A stretch of 64,000 nt of DNA, taken from NCBI RefSeq assembly GCF_033115175.1, contig NC_084850.1, positions 105,445,939 through 105,509,938 on the forward strand, read 5' to 3'. The stretch is from Lepus europaeus (taxonomy: Eukaryota > Chordata > Mammalia > Lagomorpha > Leporidae). Shown piece after piece: positions 46,335-60,074 of this stretch (positions within the stretch are counted from its first letter, which is position 1; the number at the start of each line of letters is the position of its first letter). The notes below the pieces were generated by a model. That model saw only the letters and a list, made by a program, of their open reading frames with translations, ran no database searches and was not told the origin of the DNA. Both the position numbers and the translations under genes were made by a program.

Positions 46335-46627
46335 TTCTTTTTCTTTTTTTATATTTTGACAGTGAGAGAGACAGAGAGAAAGGTCTTCCTTCTGTTGGTT
46401 CACTCCCCAAATGGCCGCCACGGCCGGCGCTGCGCCGATCCGAAGCCAGGAGCCAGGTGCTCTTCCTGGTCTCCCATACGGGTGCAGGGGCCATCCTCCA
46501 CTGCCCTCCCCGGGCCACAGCAGAGAGCTGGACTGGAAGAGGAGCAACCAGGACTAGAACCCGGCTCCCATATGGGATGCGGGCGCCGCAGGCAGAGGAT
46601 TAACCAAGTGAACCATGGCGCCGGCCC
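46335..46627 (-). mobile_element. C-type SINE, antisense, young
   Basis: Poly-T start at 46,329-46,350, head complement ccatggcgccggcccc. Confidence 0.88.
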
Positions 46628-47999
46628 CACTATAGTTTTTTTTTTAAATCATCAATTCAATGTTGATGTCCTGCTAACTGGATTTAAATCATAGTCAGCA
46701 CAGATAAAATGCTGACAAAAAGAGTGGCAATTTCTATCTCACTGTGAAGATGCGTCTTTTTCCAATAAAGTCTGGTACTGCTCTCATTGTTCATGACATT
46801 GGCACAGCAGGAGGTAAACACTGCTGCTGCCTAGGGGAAGAGTTATTTCTTAATGGAGATTTTGGTCTAAGAGGGCTTCTTCCTATCTTTGTTTTCTGTC
46901 TTTCTGCCCTTCCAACCCAGGCTTCTCTTACTTGCTCTATGTGGTTTTACAATGGTTGTCAGTCTTGATACTCATTTCTCAGAAAGTAAAAGGGATTCAA
47001 AAAGAATTTGTTATGTAAGTGGTACAAAACCAAACTTTGCATTTATCAGGGTCTTGAGCATAATTTGAACATGTAAACCAAGCCTTCAAATGTGTTTTGG
47101 TTGGTTCAGTGGACTTTTAAAGGTATTTGAATATAAATGTTCTTTAGAGGGGCACATGCTTCCTAGGTCAGCTACAGTCTCCGCTACCCCCTAATATCTC
47201 ATGGCTGCTGCTGTTCATTTTTAGCTGCCTGACTCCGGAAGACATTTTGGACTTTTTTGTGAATGCATGTTTTTTCCCTTTGAGCTTTCTGCTAGTAATC
47301 TGTAGATGGGGCTCATTTATTGAGATACACCTTGAATCATTCCAGGGTTCCTTCCTATAAAAATGGTGCAAAAATACAACCTTTTAAATTAAGAAGTTGA
47401 TTCATCTAAAGGGATAGGTTCACAGGGATAGCTCCACTCTATCCATAAAAGCAAATATCAAGTCAGTGCTATCTCCTATATGACAAGGCAACTTTCTTTT
47501 GTGTGGGGAAGTAGATACTATGGTTCTCAGCTTCTTGGAGTACAGGCTAATCTTAGTTCACATCAGGAATTATCCTTGGACCTACCTTACCCAAGGAATA
47601 TCCTCCCAGAGGGTGTCTGATGAAGGAACACACAGATCACTCCCTTGTCTCACAGAGGACAGTTCTACAGGGACTCCCCCGCTCCCTATTAGGCTCTGCT
47701 GAGGCTTGCATTCCAACTGCACTGTAGGTTGACCCTTCCCCTCCACAATTCTGCTTTGCTCACCTCCTTAGGTATATTTCCTGAGAACTCTCTCCAATAA
47801 ACTTTCTGCCCCGACTCTGCATCTCAGAGTCTTTTCCCAGAGAACCCAATCTAAGACAAAGAGTGGACCTAGACACAGAAAGGCTGAATGTCTTGCCTTT
47901 GCCATATCAATAGGCAAAAAATATAAAGAGTACTGGCAATAAAATGCATAAATCACATAATGTTGTCAGGGAAAGAACCTTTAGAAGCCATCTCATGCT
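46628..47999. other. Intergenic sequence next to the MAOA 3' end, no gene
   Basis: No element recognised. Frames of up to 74 codons have no supporting feature. Confidence 0.4.
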
Positions 48000-48125
48000 A
48001 CCCATCCTTCCTCAGATGGGGAGATTGAGACAGAGAACTGGAATGATTGGCTCAAGGTATCATTAGCTAATTGGGTGAGAAACCTTGGATCAGAACCTAC
48101 CTCTTGTGGTCTAATTAGGCAGAGT
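48000..48125 (-). mobile_element. MIR-like fragment
   Basis: cagatggggagattgagacagag...aattgggtgagaaaccttgg follows the antisense MIR pattern. It lies just beyond the distal MAOA polyadenylation site. Confidence 0.55.
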
Positions 48126-48326
48126 ACAGTATTCTAGCATTTAATCAGTTCCTAGGAAACTTCAGTAACACATGAGAGTCAAACCAACTTTAAGAATTGG
48201 GTTTTTAAGCCTATACTCTATGGATAATGCCTCATGGTGAACTTCTGCAGTAAGAAGCCACTGGACCTTCTGAATGGAACCCTCAACTATAGAGAAGCCA
48301 GGTCTGAATCAGGGGTGGTAGTATAC

Positions 48327-48332
48327 TTTATT
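48327..48332 (-). promoter_or_regulatory. MAOA distal polyadenylation signal
   Basis: AATAAA on the - strand, about 2.3 kb after the stop codon. This distance fits the long MAOA mRNA form. Cleavage would fall near 48,305. Confidence 0.6.
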
Positions 48333-50307
48333 AGCAAACAGTACCATACAGGCAAATCTCACTTTGATGACGAAGCAGACACATGGGCATACTCCCACAT
48401 GTAGCACTGGGGACAAACTTCAGACACAGAACATTAGACACCAAGTTTACAAACTAAACAGGGTTTACAATCCTTCAATATTTTATCCTTCAGTGGAGTA
48501 TGAGATCTTATTTAGCAGTCAGTTGTGACAAACAGATGAAATTTTAAAATCTAATTCTCAACCTAACTCTGGAATGAGGCCAACTCAATCTTCAGAACTG
48601 TGAAGCGGATGCCTTATAGAGCCAAACTCTATCAGCATCTTACACTGTCTTTTGTCTCTCTGGTTGGGAGAGAAGATCAATGGTATCTTCATAATGGATG
48701 ACCCTCACACATGGTGGGAGTTCTCAGCTCTGATTTCATGTTTAGGCAGATCTGGACTGGCATTCATTTTGATACCCAAATCTGTAGCTGAATAGAATTG
48801 ATCTAAGTAGGATCAATCAACTGGTTTTCTAAAAAGTTGGAGAAGATAGTAAATGGCACACTCTGGAGTATTTCAACATGCAAGACTTACATATGTTACC
48901 AACTTGATTACTGTTAAAACTGTTACCAGTTCAGAAGTTTAAATAAGCACTTCCCAAGAGGTGTGTCAGGACTGGGTTAATCAGTAAGTGAACAGAAAAA
49001 CTACATGAGATTAGAGATGAGATTTCTCAAAGCAGTTTGATATAATGTTCAGCAACTCCTTATGGTACTGGAGTATATCCAAGATGTTACAGAAACTCCT
49101 AAGTTAGCTAAAATACTTTTGAATTGCAAGAGAAAGAAAGAGTGGCAGAAAAATCCAGCTCTTTGCTCTTAGGATAGGAAAAACTTTGGAAGACCTGAAG
49201 TCCTCATATCCAGGGTCCAGAGACTAACATTTGCATTTCTGATAAGGTTAATGGAGTAATATACTTGGTTTGGCTGGTTTCCTCTGGTACTCTTTAATTC
49301 TCCTTAAATAAAAATATATATATTTTTTAAAAGAACTATTTTATGATTGAATTTTTTGGCAGGAGCTTTAAAAAAATTTGGCAGTTTTTAAAATGGCCAA
49401 GGTAAGAAGTGGGCACTGGTCTGGGCCCATATTACTCCTAAGATAGAGAACATAGTCTTCAGATATAAAATCACTCAATTTTGCTTCTGATATAAAATTT
49501 AGTAAATGAAGCAAATTGAGGTTATCATATAGAGCCCTAATTTCCTTTCTGTATTGAGTCTTCATGAATAACAATCACAAATTTATCATGTATATTTCAG
49601 CACTCATTTGAGAGAAATTGGAATGCTAATATTTATGCAAAGTAGCCATGCTGAAGACATATGCAAGTTAAGAGATATAATTCCATGGTCATAGGAAAAA
49701 AAAATATGACCCTAAGGGCCTTCAGACAACTGGGGGCTACCTGAGAAAAAGGAAATACAGCTTTCTTGACATTGTCATAAAATGCTGTCACTGACAAGGA
49801 CTGACTGCTGTCTGGCCACCTTCAAGGCAGAAGAGAAGATGCCCATTGTAGCTGGGCTCACAGGAGGCTGGTCAGGGAGGCCTCCTAGAGGACAATTTTG
49901 CTGCTCTAGTATGCTGCTCATCTTGGGTGGTGCACAGAAGTTCCAACAAATCCATTTCATTATAACTCAGTAAGTACTCTCCTCTGGAAGAAGTCAAAGA
50001 AGAAAACATACAAATAGGATAGAGTGCTGAACCTAGGTGTCTAGAAAATTCCAGGAATTAGAAGTGGCAAGGGGATTCCTGAGGCAGCAGCCTACAAGAT
50101 GTCCCCATCGTAGACTTAGGGCCTGCATGTCCCTACCCCATTCTGTTTCATTTACTATTTCCTAATCCAAAGTAGGAGCTGCTCGCTTCAGGAAGCTATG
50201 AGCCTCCAGGCTCTGCACCAATGCATCGCAATTGTTTAAGGACAGAAAAAGGTCAGTCACAGGCTGGGTCTTAACCTACTCCACCTTGACAGGGAGAAAG
50301 TTGAACA

Positions 50308-50313
50308 TTTTAT
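50308..50313 (-). promoter_or_regulatory. MAOA proximal polyadenylation signal candidate
   Basis: AATAAA on the - strand (tttatt on +), about 340 bp after the stop codon. Use of this site would give a short 3' UTR and an mRNA of about 2 kb. MAOA is known to make mRNAs with different 3' ends. Confidence 0.5.
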
Positions 50314-50649
50314 TTCTGAAATTATTAGATACTTCACATTGATGGAAGAAAAACGGGACACAGAAATTGTTTCTGAGGAGTACTTCAACTTTAACATTTT
50401 GAAATTAAGAGGCAATCAGAAAGTTTTATCAATCAACACGAGTTAGTCTACATAAATAAGGTAGAACTGGATCTTGCCAAAATGAATTATATGGTTCTTT
50501 GGGTGGATTTTACATTAACACAGACTGAGACTAAAATGCAAATGATTAAATCAAGTGTACTTAAAAATGGCCCAATGATACAGCCTACAATTGGCCAACA
50601 TTTTTTTATGGTTTGGGCAGGACTAAGCAGAATGCATGAGGCTGAAATG

Positions 50650-50796
50650 TTAGGGCCGTGGCAGTAGCTTCCACTTGTACAGGACAAAACACAGAGTGGT
50701 TACTGATGTAGAAACCCCAATGATCTTCAGGAGGCCAGGAACAGATGGTAAATTTCTTTCCAGGAAGGTAGGTATGATTTCTAATGATGGAACATC
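50650..50796 (-). CDS. MAOA: MAOA exon 15, coding part with stop codon
   Basis: The terminal exon opens after acceptor tttatctag, only 192 bp from exon 14. It encodes 48 residues and [23 protein letters not shown], then the membrane helix ([19 protein letters not shown]) and a basic tail KWKLLPRP. The last residue would be 527. It is clearly A-type rather than the MAOB GLLVRV ending. Confidence 0.95.
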   Translation of the reverse strand, partial: DVPSLEIIPTFLERNLPSVPGLLKIIGVSTSVTTLCFVLYKWKLLPRP

Positions 50797-50988
50797 CTAG
50801 ATAAATGAATAGAGACCATTAGCAAGAGACTTTTATGCTATCCAGGAGGAATAAAACATATCTGTAAAATCAGTGCATGGCTTTGCCTTTAATATTTACA
50901 TCTATGATTAAACTAGAGGCTAGAATAAGAGAAATGTGAGTTTTATGTGCCATGACTAGTCTATGGAGATAAGAGATGCTGAACTCAC

Positions 50989-51051
50989 CTGTGATTCTGG
51001 TTCTGGCACCCATATATCTTTTTTGGCTACTTTCCCCAGAGCATTCAAAAT
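50989..51051 (-). CDS. MAOA: MAOA exon 14
   Basis: A 63-bp, phase-0 exon between acceptor cttttcag and donor gtgagt. It encodes ILNALGKVAKKDIWVPEPES plus Gln. The A-type KVAKKDIWV replaces the B-type KIPEDEIWQ. Confidence 0.95.
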
Positions 51052-51189
51052 CTGAAAAGAAAATGTGACCATGGTATTATGAAATAAAGTTGTATAGTTT
51101 CAACAGATCCAAAACCCTGTAGGCCACAAATGAGCATCAAGAGGGAGGGACAGAGAAATGGACATAAGATTCTATCAGGGTAAAGAACT

Positions 51190-51690
51190 AACCGAATGGA
51201 TGAAGAAAAGGTGGTATGTGCATACAATGGAATCTCTTCAGGCATCCGAAAAGGATGAAATGCTATCATCTGTGGCAGCATGAATGAGTCAGGAGGATGC
51301 TATGTGAAGTGAATAAGCTGGTTACAGAAAGACAAATACCACATGTTCTTCCTCATATGTGGAAGCTAAAAAAGTTGATCTTATATTCTCTTAGAAATAG
51401 AGAATAGAAAAGGTCACCAGACACTGGGAAGGGTAAAGAGTAGGGGGTATTGGAAAGGATGGGTAATGGGTACCAAAATACAGTTAGATAGGAGTAAGTT
51501 CTAGTGTTCTATAGCACAGCATGGTGACTACAGTTAACAATACTTTGTTATGTATTTCAAAATGCTATGAGGTGATAGAAATACCCATTATCCTGATGTG
51601 ATCTTTACATATTGTATACAGTATTGAAATATCATATAGTACTCCACAAATATGTACAATTTTTTACATGTCAGTTTTTTAAAAAGTAAA
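51190..51690 (+). mobile_element. Ancient L1 3' end
   Basis: Contains gtgcatacaatggaatctc, cacatgttcttcctcatatgtgg, acagttagataggagtaagttc and tatagcacagcatggtgac. This is the widely conserved end of old mammalian L1 (L1MA-like). In MAOA intron 13, opposite to the gene. Confidence 0.8.
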
Positions 51691-51809
51691 GTTTCAACCT
51701 CACATGTGTCATCAATGTACCTTACAAAGGAAAGGAAAAGTTAGAAGGATCAGATGGTAAAAACACTGCTGTGCTTGAGGGGGGCAAGTGCCTCAACTTC
51801 CTCCCTTAC

Positions 51810-51921
51810 CTCTCGAGCAGCTCGCTCCCCAGCCTCCACTGCGCCTTCCATGTAACCACTCCATTGTGTGGCTGTCTCTGTACCAGCAAAGTAAATCCTG
51901 CCCACGGGCTGGCGAATTACC
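51810..51921 (-). CDS. MAOA: MAOA exon 13
   Basis: A 112-bp exon between acceptor ccctttaag and donor gtaagg. It encodes [20 protein letters not shown] then [17 protein letters not shown] (residues 422-458). The Tyr of QWSGY is Tyr444. I recall Phe in place of the Tyr of RIYF, and Lys in place of the Gln of ATQW, in human MAOA. Confidence 0.95.
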
Positions 51922-52046
51922 CTTAAAGGGAACAAAAATGTCACACAGAGATACCTGGGAAAGCACTGAGGGAAAATGAGCCAATCACTGCCCTCATTTA
52001 CTCCACAGAACATAGGAAAACTCCATTGTTGAAAAAACAGCCAGGG

Positions 52047-52627
52047 TGGCAAAAAAAAAAAGACCTAAATGAAAGATCTCTGTGAGTGAGATCCCAGCAG
52101 AAAGAATGGGCCATCAAAGAAGCAGGTATCTTTCTCTGAAGGGAGGAGAGAACTTCCACTTTGACTATGACCTTGTCTAAATAAGATCGGAGTTGGCAAA
52201 CTCAAGAGGCTTCCGTAGCCTGGGCAACTCATGACAAGAGCCTAGGGTAATTACTGACGCCATAAACAAGAGTGTCAATTGTTAAATCAACAACAGGAGT
52301 CACTGTGCACTTACTCCCCATGTAGGATCTCTATCCTTAATGTGTTATACAATGTGAATTAATGCTATAACTAGTACTCAAACAGTATTTTACACTTTGT
52401 GTTTCTGTGTGGGTGCAAACTGTTGAAATCTTTACTTAATATATACTAAATTGATCTTCTGTATATAAAGATAATTGAAAATGAATCTTGATGTGAATGA
52501 AACGGGAGAGGGAGTGGGAGAGGGGAGGGTTGCGGGTGGGAGGGAAGTTATGGGGGGGAAAAGCCATTGTAATCCAAAAGCTGTACTTTGAAAATTTATA
52601 TGTATTAAATAAAAGTAAAAAAAAAAA
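52047..52627 (+). mobile_element. L1 3' UTR insertion, 5'-truncated
   Basis: Perfect 15-bp target-site duplication aaaaaacagccaggg at 52,032-52,046 and 52,628-52,642. Purine-rich G tract at 52,502-52,560, taaataaaag and poly(A). Single copy of the 3' UTR block. In MAOA intron 12, antisense to the gene. Confidence 0.92.
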
Positions 52628-53033
52628 AAAACAGCCAGGGCGACGCCACTCCAGGTGGCAGGGTGCTCCTTTGTTTCATAGCAGCCTGCACACAAGGATC
52701 TGAACTTTCCAAGCCAAGGAGCACAGGGGTGTCAGATTATCAATCACCAAAAGGTAATGCTGACCTTTTCCAAGCCAGCCAGAACTGGAATAGAACATGC
52801 ATTCAATACACAGATGTATTTTCTGTATGTTCCTGCTTGTGGTCCATTCTACTTATCTACACTGTCTTTCTGAGCTTCCCACAGGGCAGCAAAGCCCAGC
52901 CATGTGGGCATTCTCAGTGTCTCAGGAGGAAATGCAGTGGTGAGTGGCTAGGAAAGGAGATCAATGGTAATTTCTGGTAAAGGGGAGACTGGAGGGATTA
53001 TATAGATGTGTCCCCTTAAAAGACAACCTCTGG

Positions 53034-53378
53034 TGGTCAGTGCTATGGTGTAGTGGGCTAAGCCTCCGTCTGCAGCACTGGCATCCCATATGGGTACCAG
53101 TTCTAGTCCTAGCTGCCCTCTTCTGATCCAGCTCTCTGCTATGGCCTATGAAAGCAGTAGAAGATGGCCCAAGTACTTGGGCCCCTGCATCTGCGTGGGA
53201 GACCCAGAAGAAGCTCCTGGCTCCTGGTTTCAGAACGGCCCTCCTCTGGCCGTTGTGGCTGTTTGAGTGAACCAGTGGACGGAGACCTTTTTCTCTGTCT
53301 CTCCCTCTCTCTGTCTGCAACTCTACATCTAAACTAACTAACTAACTAAATAAATAAATAAATAAAATCTTATATAAA
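53034..53378 (+). mobile_element. C-type SINE, first of a second tandem pair
   Basis: Target-site duplication aaaagacaacctctgg at 53,018-53,033 and 53,379-53,394. The tail has expanded to (AACT)n then (AAAT)n at 53,332-53,366. Confidence 0.9.
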
Positions 53379-53394
53379 AAAAGACAACCTCTGG

Positions 53395-53701
53395 GGCCAG
53401 AGTTGTGGCATACTGGGTAAAGCAATTCCAGTATCCCATATGGGCTGCTGTTTGAGTCCTAGCTGCTCTGCTTCCTATCCAGGTCCTTGCTAATGGCCTA
53501 GGAAAGCAGCAGGAGATGGCCCAATTGCTTGGGCCCCTACCACTCATGTGGGAGACCTGGAAGCTCCTGGTTACTGGCTTCGTACCAGCCCAGCTCCAGC
53601 CATTGCAGTCATTTGGGGAGTGAACCAGTGCATAAACAATCTCTGTCTCTTCCTCTCTCTCTGTAACTCTGTTTTTCAGACCAATAACTAAATATTTTAA
53701 A
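53395..53701 (+). mobile_element. C-type SINE, second of the tandem pair
   Basis: Head ggccagagttgtggcatac. Right flank aaaagagaacctttg is a decayed match to the same target site, so this is probably the older of the two. Confidence 0.83.
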
Positions 53702-53716
53702 AAAAGAGAACCTTTG

Positions 53717-55992
<2,276 letters not shown>

Positions 55993-56050
55993 TTGTAAAG
56001 CTTCTTCTGATCCCAGCACTCTAGCATACAGTTCACAGATTTTCCGCTTC
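55993..56050 (-). CDS. MAOA: MAOA exon 11
   Basis: A 58-bp exon between acceptor ttttatag and donor gtaaga. It reads KRKICELYARVLGSEEALQ (residues 370-388). Its length and phase are identical to MAOB exon 11 at 3771-3828. Confidence 0.94.
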
Positions 56051-56231
56051 CTATAAAATAAGAACCAAAAAGTGTTAGGGAAGTAATAAGCTGTTGAGTA
56101 TAGAATAAACTTAGTGAGTTCTAGGACTCCTGCTAAAGAACCAGACTGAATACTGAAAAATTAATATCAATGGCTTTATGTAACTATACAAAATGAACAG
56201 TTCAATGAATCTCCATATTCAAATTGACTTT

Positions 56232-56582
56232 CATTTTTTTTTAAAAAAAGATTTTATTTATTTGAGAGGTGGAGTTTTACACAGTGAGAGGGAGAGACAG
56301 AGAGAAAGGGCTTCCTCCCACTGGTTCACTCCCTAAATGGTGTCAACGGCTGGAGCTGTGCCAATCTGAAGCCAGGAGCCAGGAGCCAGGAGCCAGGAAT
56401 TTCTTCTGGGTCTCTCACGTGGGTGCAGGGGCCCAAGGACTTGGGCCATATTCTACTGCTTTCCCAGGCCATAGCAGAGAACTGGATTGGAAGAGGGGCA
56501 GCCGGGACTAGAACCGGTGCCCATATGGGATGCCGGTGCTTCAGGCCAGGGCTTTAACCCACTGTGTCACAGCGCCAGCCCC
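56232..56582 (-). mobile_element. C-type SINE, antisense
   Basis: Tail complement aaaaaagattttatttatttg, a triple ggagcca repeat near 56,375-56,397, head complement tcacagcgccagcccc. It is on the same strand as MAOA. Confidence 0.88.
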
Positions 56583-57328
56583 CAAATTAACTTTCTATGC
56601 CTCAATATGGTCATTTGATCAGAAGACTCAACAAAATTTTCCTTCTTTTTTACATTTTTGCCTTTTATTATCCAATATCGTATCAATTTGAGATAAAAAT
56701 AGCAAAAATAAATATAATTATATTTAGTTCAGTCTTAAGAACTGATTTTAGATAATTTTTCTGGAATATGTAGAATTCCAGAATGAATTATTTTATGTCT
56801 ATAGTACATATAGACTGTGCCTTACACCTATCCTATATTTGTCTATTAAATATACAGCTAATTTAATCTTCTGAGTGTAATATAAGATATAGTTTAAATG
56901 TATAAAACTACTCTAAACTATATGTTAAAGGCTAACAAGCAGTATTTGTTAAAAAATATGGCAAAGATAATTCAAATGTGTTAACAATTAAATTAGAAAA
57001 TATTTTTTAAATATGCCCCTAATTTTTCTGAATACTGTGGGACAAAACATAATCATAGAAATGTATCTAAATTTTTAAATTTACACTAGTCATATACCTT
57101 TTAGAACTTCTATATCACAGGTACAAAGTCAGAAGGAAAATGTGGAATTAGAAGCATGGCTTATTGCTACCATTTTCACATGGAAGGTTTCAGGGAGAAA
57201 CAAATGCCACTCCTGAAATAATGTCACACAGCATTAGGTAGATGTTTAAATTCGAGGATAGAAAGGAAAAGTTTGGTTTCCTTCAAAGAGTTGTTCATAC
57301 TACACATCAAAAATCATAAGTAAAAGAG
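56583..57328. other. MAOA intron 10, AT-rich part
   Basis: Very AT-rich; no element recognised. Confidence 0.4.
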
Positions 57329-57690
57329 GCACGCATTTAGCTCAGTTGTTAAAATGCCACTTGGGATGCCTGCATCCCGTTATTAGAGTGCCTGGCTTTG
57401 ATTGCTGGCTCCATTTCTGGTTCCAGCTTCCTGCTAATGCACATACTCAGTGGCAGCCAGTGACAGCACAAGTTTGCGTCCCTTCTCAGGGTAATGGTTC
57501 AAGTATTTGGGCCTCTGCCACCTATGTGGGAGATCTGGGTTGAGTTCCTGGTTCCTGGCTTTGGCTTGGTCCAACAACAACCATTGTGGGTATTTGGGGG
57601 AATGAACCAACAGATGGGCGATCTCTGTCTCTGTCTCTCTACATATCACTGCCTTTCAAATTAAAGAAATACATAATTTTTTTAAAAAGA
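57329..57690 (+). mobile_element. C-type SINE, older
   Basis: Head gaggcacgcatttagctcag, an extra segment near 57,445-57,490 not seen in other copies, and tail ttcaaattaaagaaatac. Confidence 0.75.
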
Positions 57691-57959
57691 GAAAAACATG
57701 TAATTCTTAAACACCCTTTCAGGGATTTTGATACAATAAGTTCTGTGAAGCTCTGCTCTTGTCAATGGCAATTTCAGTAAGGGTTTTGCCTTCCTAAAAC
57801 TTTTAAGACATTCAGCCACCATGTGGAATCATAACCAAATGTCTATCCCCAGGCTGCTATTTATTTTACTATTAATAAGGAAGGCAAGCAGGAAATCCAA
57901 AAGAAAATGTCAAGCTTAGTGTGGCATAATGAAAAAAGTGTATATTATATGCTAGTCCT

Positions 57960-58085
57960 GGTTTCTATGGTTGGAAAGTATGTGTCCTTCCAAAATTCCT
58001 ATGTTGGAAATTAACCCCCAATGTGATGGTTTAATGAGGCAGGAACTTTTAGAAAGTTATTAAGTCACAAGGACTCCTCCATTCA
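57960..58085 (-). mobile_element. Ancient repeat fragment, family not assigned
   Basis: ttcctatgttggaaattaac...aatgtgatggtttaatgagg is a widely dispersed mammalian repeat motif. I cannot name the family. Confidence 0.4.
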
Positions 58086-58362
58086 GCTCACATTTTCTGT
58101 TATTTTTCTCTATTCACCTTACAGAGAAACCCTACCTCTCAACTACTGCAAATGAACACAAATATATAAAATTAAATTAATATATGCATATGGACAAGGG
58201 TTGGGTTGCAAAGGCAACAGCAAGATATAGAAACATTGATTTGTTGGCATTTTGAGAGTATCTGTGAAGTATTTTGCTTTCCCGATGGTATTCTATTGTT
58301 GTCTGTGTGACAAACAAAATACAAGCTGACCTTCCATCTATTTTTCAGATATAAAGTCTTAC

Positions 58363-58416
58363 CTGATTTCCTTATGAAGCTTGGCAAGCCGATCAGCTTT
58401 ACGGGCAAGGATGAAA
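58363..58416 (-). CDS. MAOA: MAOA exon 10
   Basis: A 54-bp exon between acceptor ctctatag and donor gtaaga. It reads FILARKADRLAKLHKEI with a split Gly codon before it and a split Arg codon after. The basic ARKADRLAKLHKE helix is typical of this part of MAO. Confidence 0.93.
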
Positions 58417-60074
58417 CTATAGAGAGAGGTTACATTTGAATGATTAGGTCACTGCCCTTCTTTTGCAAGTGTTTGTATCTCTACCCACTCAGCATTAAAG
58501 AACTCTCCTAGATCCTCCCCTCTCCCAGAGTAAATGCCATGTAGTCTTTAGCTGACTGCTGTGTCCAAAACCCCTGTTAGGTTATGGGCCCCTAAATGAT
58601 AGGTCATCTCCATGTCAATATTAGACTCCCAAAGTTTAATACAGTTTTTGACATACAGTAGGAAATCAAATGTTGGATGAATCAATGTTGTGCTAAATGA
58701 TTATTCTGGTAGACGGTTGACTTCTGCCAAATACTTGCTCAAAGCTGGGAAAACAAATACAAATATGTGTCTGAAGTAGATGCCATGATAGGCTCCTCAC
58801 ATCCCTCTTCAGGACCAGGTACTCAGTACCCTTACCTCACAGCTGAAACTTACCCCAGAAATCTTACTTGGCAGCAGAGAACTGCCTGCTTCAAGGCCCT
58901 CCCCAGAGGCAACTGGCACCAGTGACTTTGGGTCAGTTTAGGACAACTCTGAAGGACTATCAGCTCTGGAGCTTCCCATGGTCTGAGGCCTTTGTTGGGA
59001 CAACATTAGAGCCTAACTTCTCCCTGTGTCTGGTCCTGATTCCTTCTGTTGTCATAGGTAATAATCCCCAGACTACTTCCCAGTAAACCTCCTGATCCCA
59101 AATCTCCATCTCCAAGTCAGCTTCCTGGGAAACCAACCTAACATAGTCCCCAAATAAAGCATCTTCGTAAAACTCAGTCATAATCTGTCTGCTTCCCTTT
59201 AATCAAATAGATTCTATTTATTACGCTAGCATTAATAACTGTATATTTTAAAGAATTGAATCATGACATAAAATCCTTAATTATACTATTATTAGAAAGC
59301 TTTCAAAAATTCAAATGAGCTAAAGGACAATGAAATGATTTCTTCAGTGGAAAATAGTTTTTAAGTTGTAATTCTTTTTTTCTAGACCCAACAGACAAAT
59401 AGATCAGGGCTGAGAATGCAAGGGCTGAAAGTAGATATTTCCTCCTCTCCACCCCAAAATTAAACTGTTACTCAATTGATTGGCAATGCTTTTAGGGCTG
59501 TTATTTGAAAATATTCTATGATACAAAGACACAAAATATGTTAATCCCGAGAAGAGTTAGAATCTATGGATTATTTAAGAAATCTGAACTACTTAACATT
59601 ATGGGATAGTCATAATTTTGCTTAACACATCAAGTTGTGGCTCACTATTAATTTTAGTTAAATTTTAGGTTTATGCAAGAATCACTAAGTTTAGATATAT
59701 GCAGTATTTAAAAGAAAATCACCAATATTTGATGAAAGATTAAGTGATTTATCCGAAGAGCTTTTTAGTGCTAGCTATTTCTGTAAACATCTCAAGTCAT
59801 GACTGAAATAACCTCTTTTATCTCATTCTAACAACGGACAAATATCCTTTGACTGTCTTTGATGTTTTATTGTAGAAATTAAAAAAGCTGGCTGGCTTTG
59901 TATTGGGGATATTTCACAGTTCTAAAGTACAAGGTCCTTTCCAGTTCCCAAAAGATGTCGGTTATTACAAACACAGTACTGGGCATTACCACTCCTATCT
60001 TTGAGGCCAAGAGCAAAAAGCAGAGTGGGATCATATATTCCCAAGGCTTTCATTATCAAGAGGCAATTGTGATA
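58417..60074. other. MAOA intron 9, first part, no gene
   Basis: No exon or young repeat recognised. The 72-codon frame at 58,868-59,086 has no support. Confidence 0.4.

Larger units (their letters stand above)
48305..50649 (-). other. MAOA: MAOA 3' UTR (long form)
   Basis: About 2.3 kb from the TAA to just past the distal polyadenylation signal. No C SINE or L1 lies in this interval, in contrast to its surroundings, which fits a conserved transcribed UTR. The end is inferred from the hexamer. Confidence 0.65.

Noticed and set aside
51750..52052. 100-codon frame on the - strand containing an MAO segment
   Set aside because: It is MAOA exon 13 (51,810-51,921) with intron on both sides, not a separate gene.
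58868..59086. 72-codon frame in MAOA intron 9 considered as an alternative exon
   Set aside because: No acceptor and donor pair of good quality in frame, and no similarity to MAO; the opposite strand is equally open.
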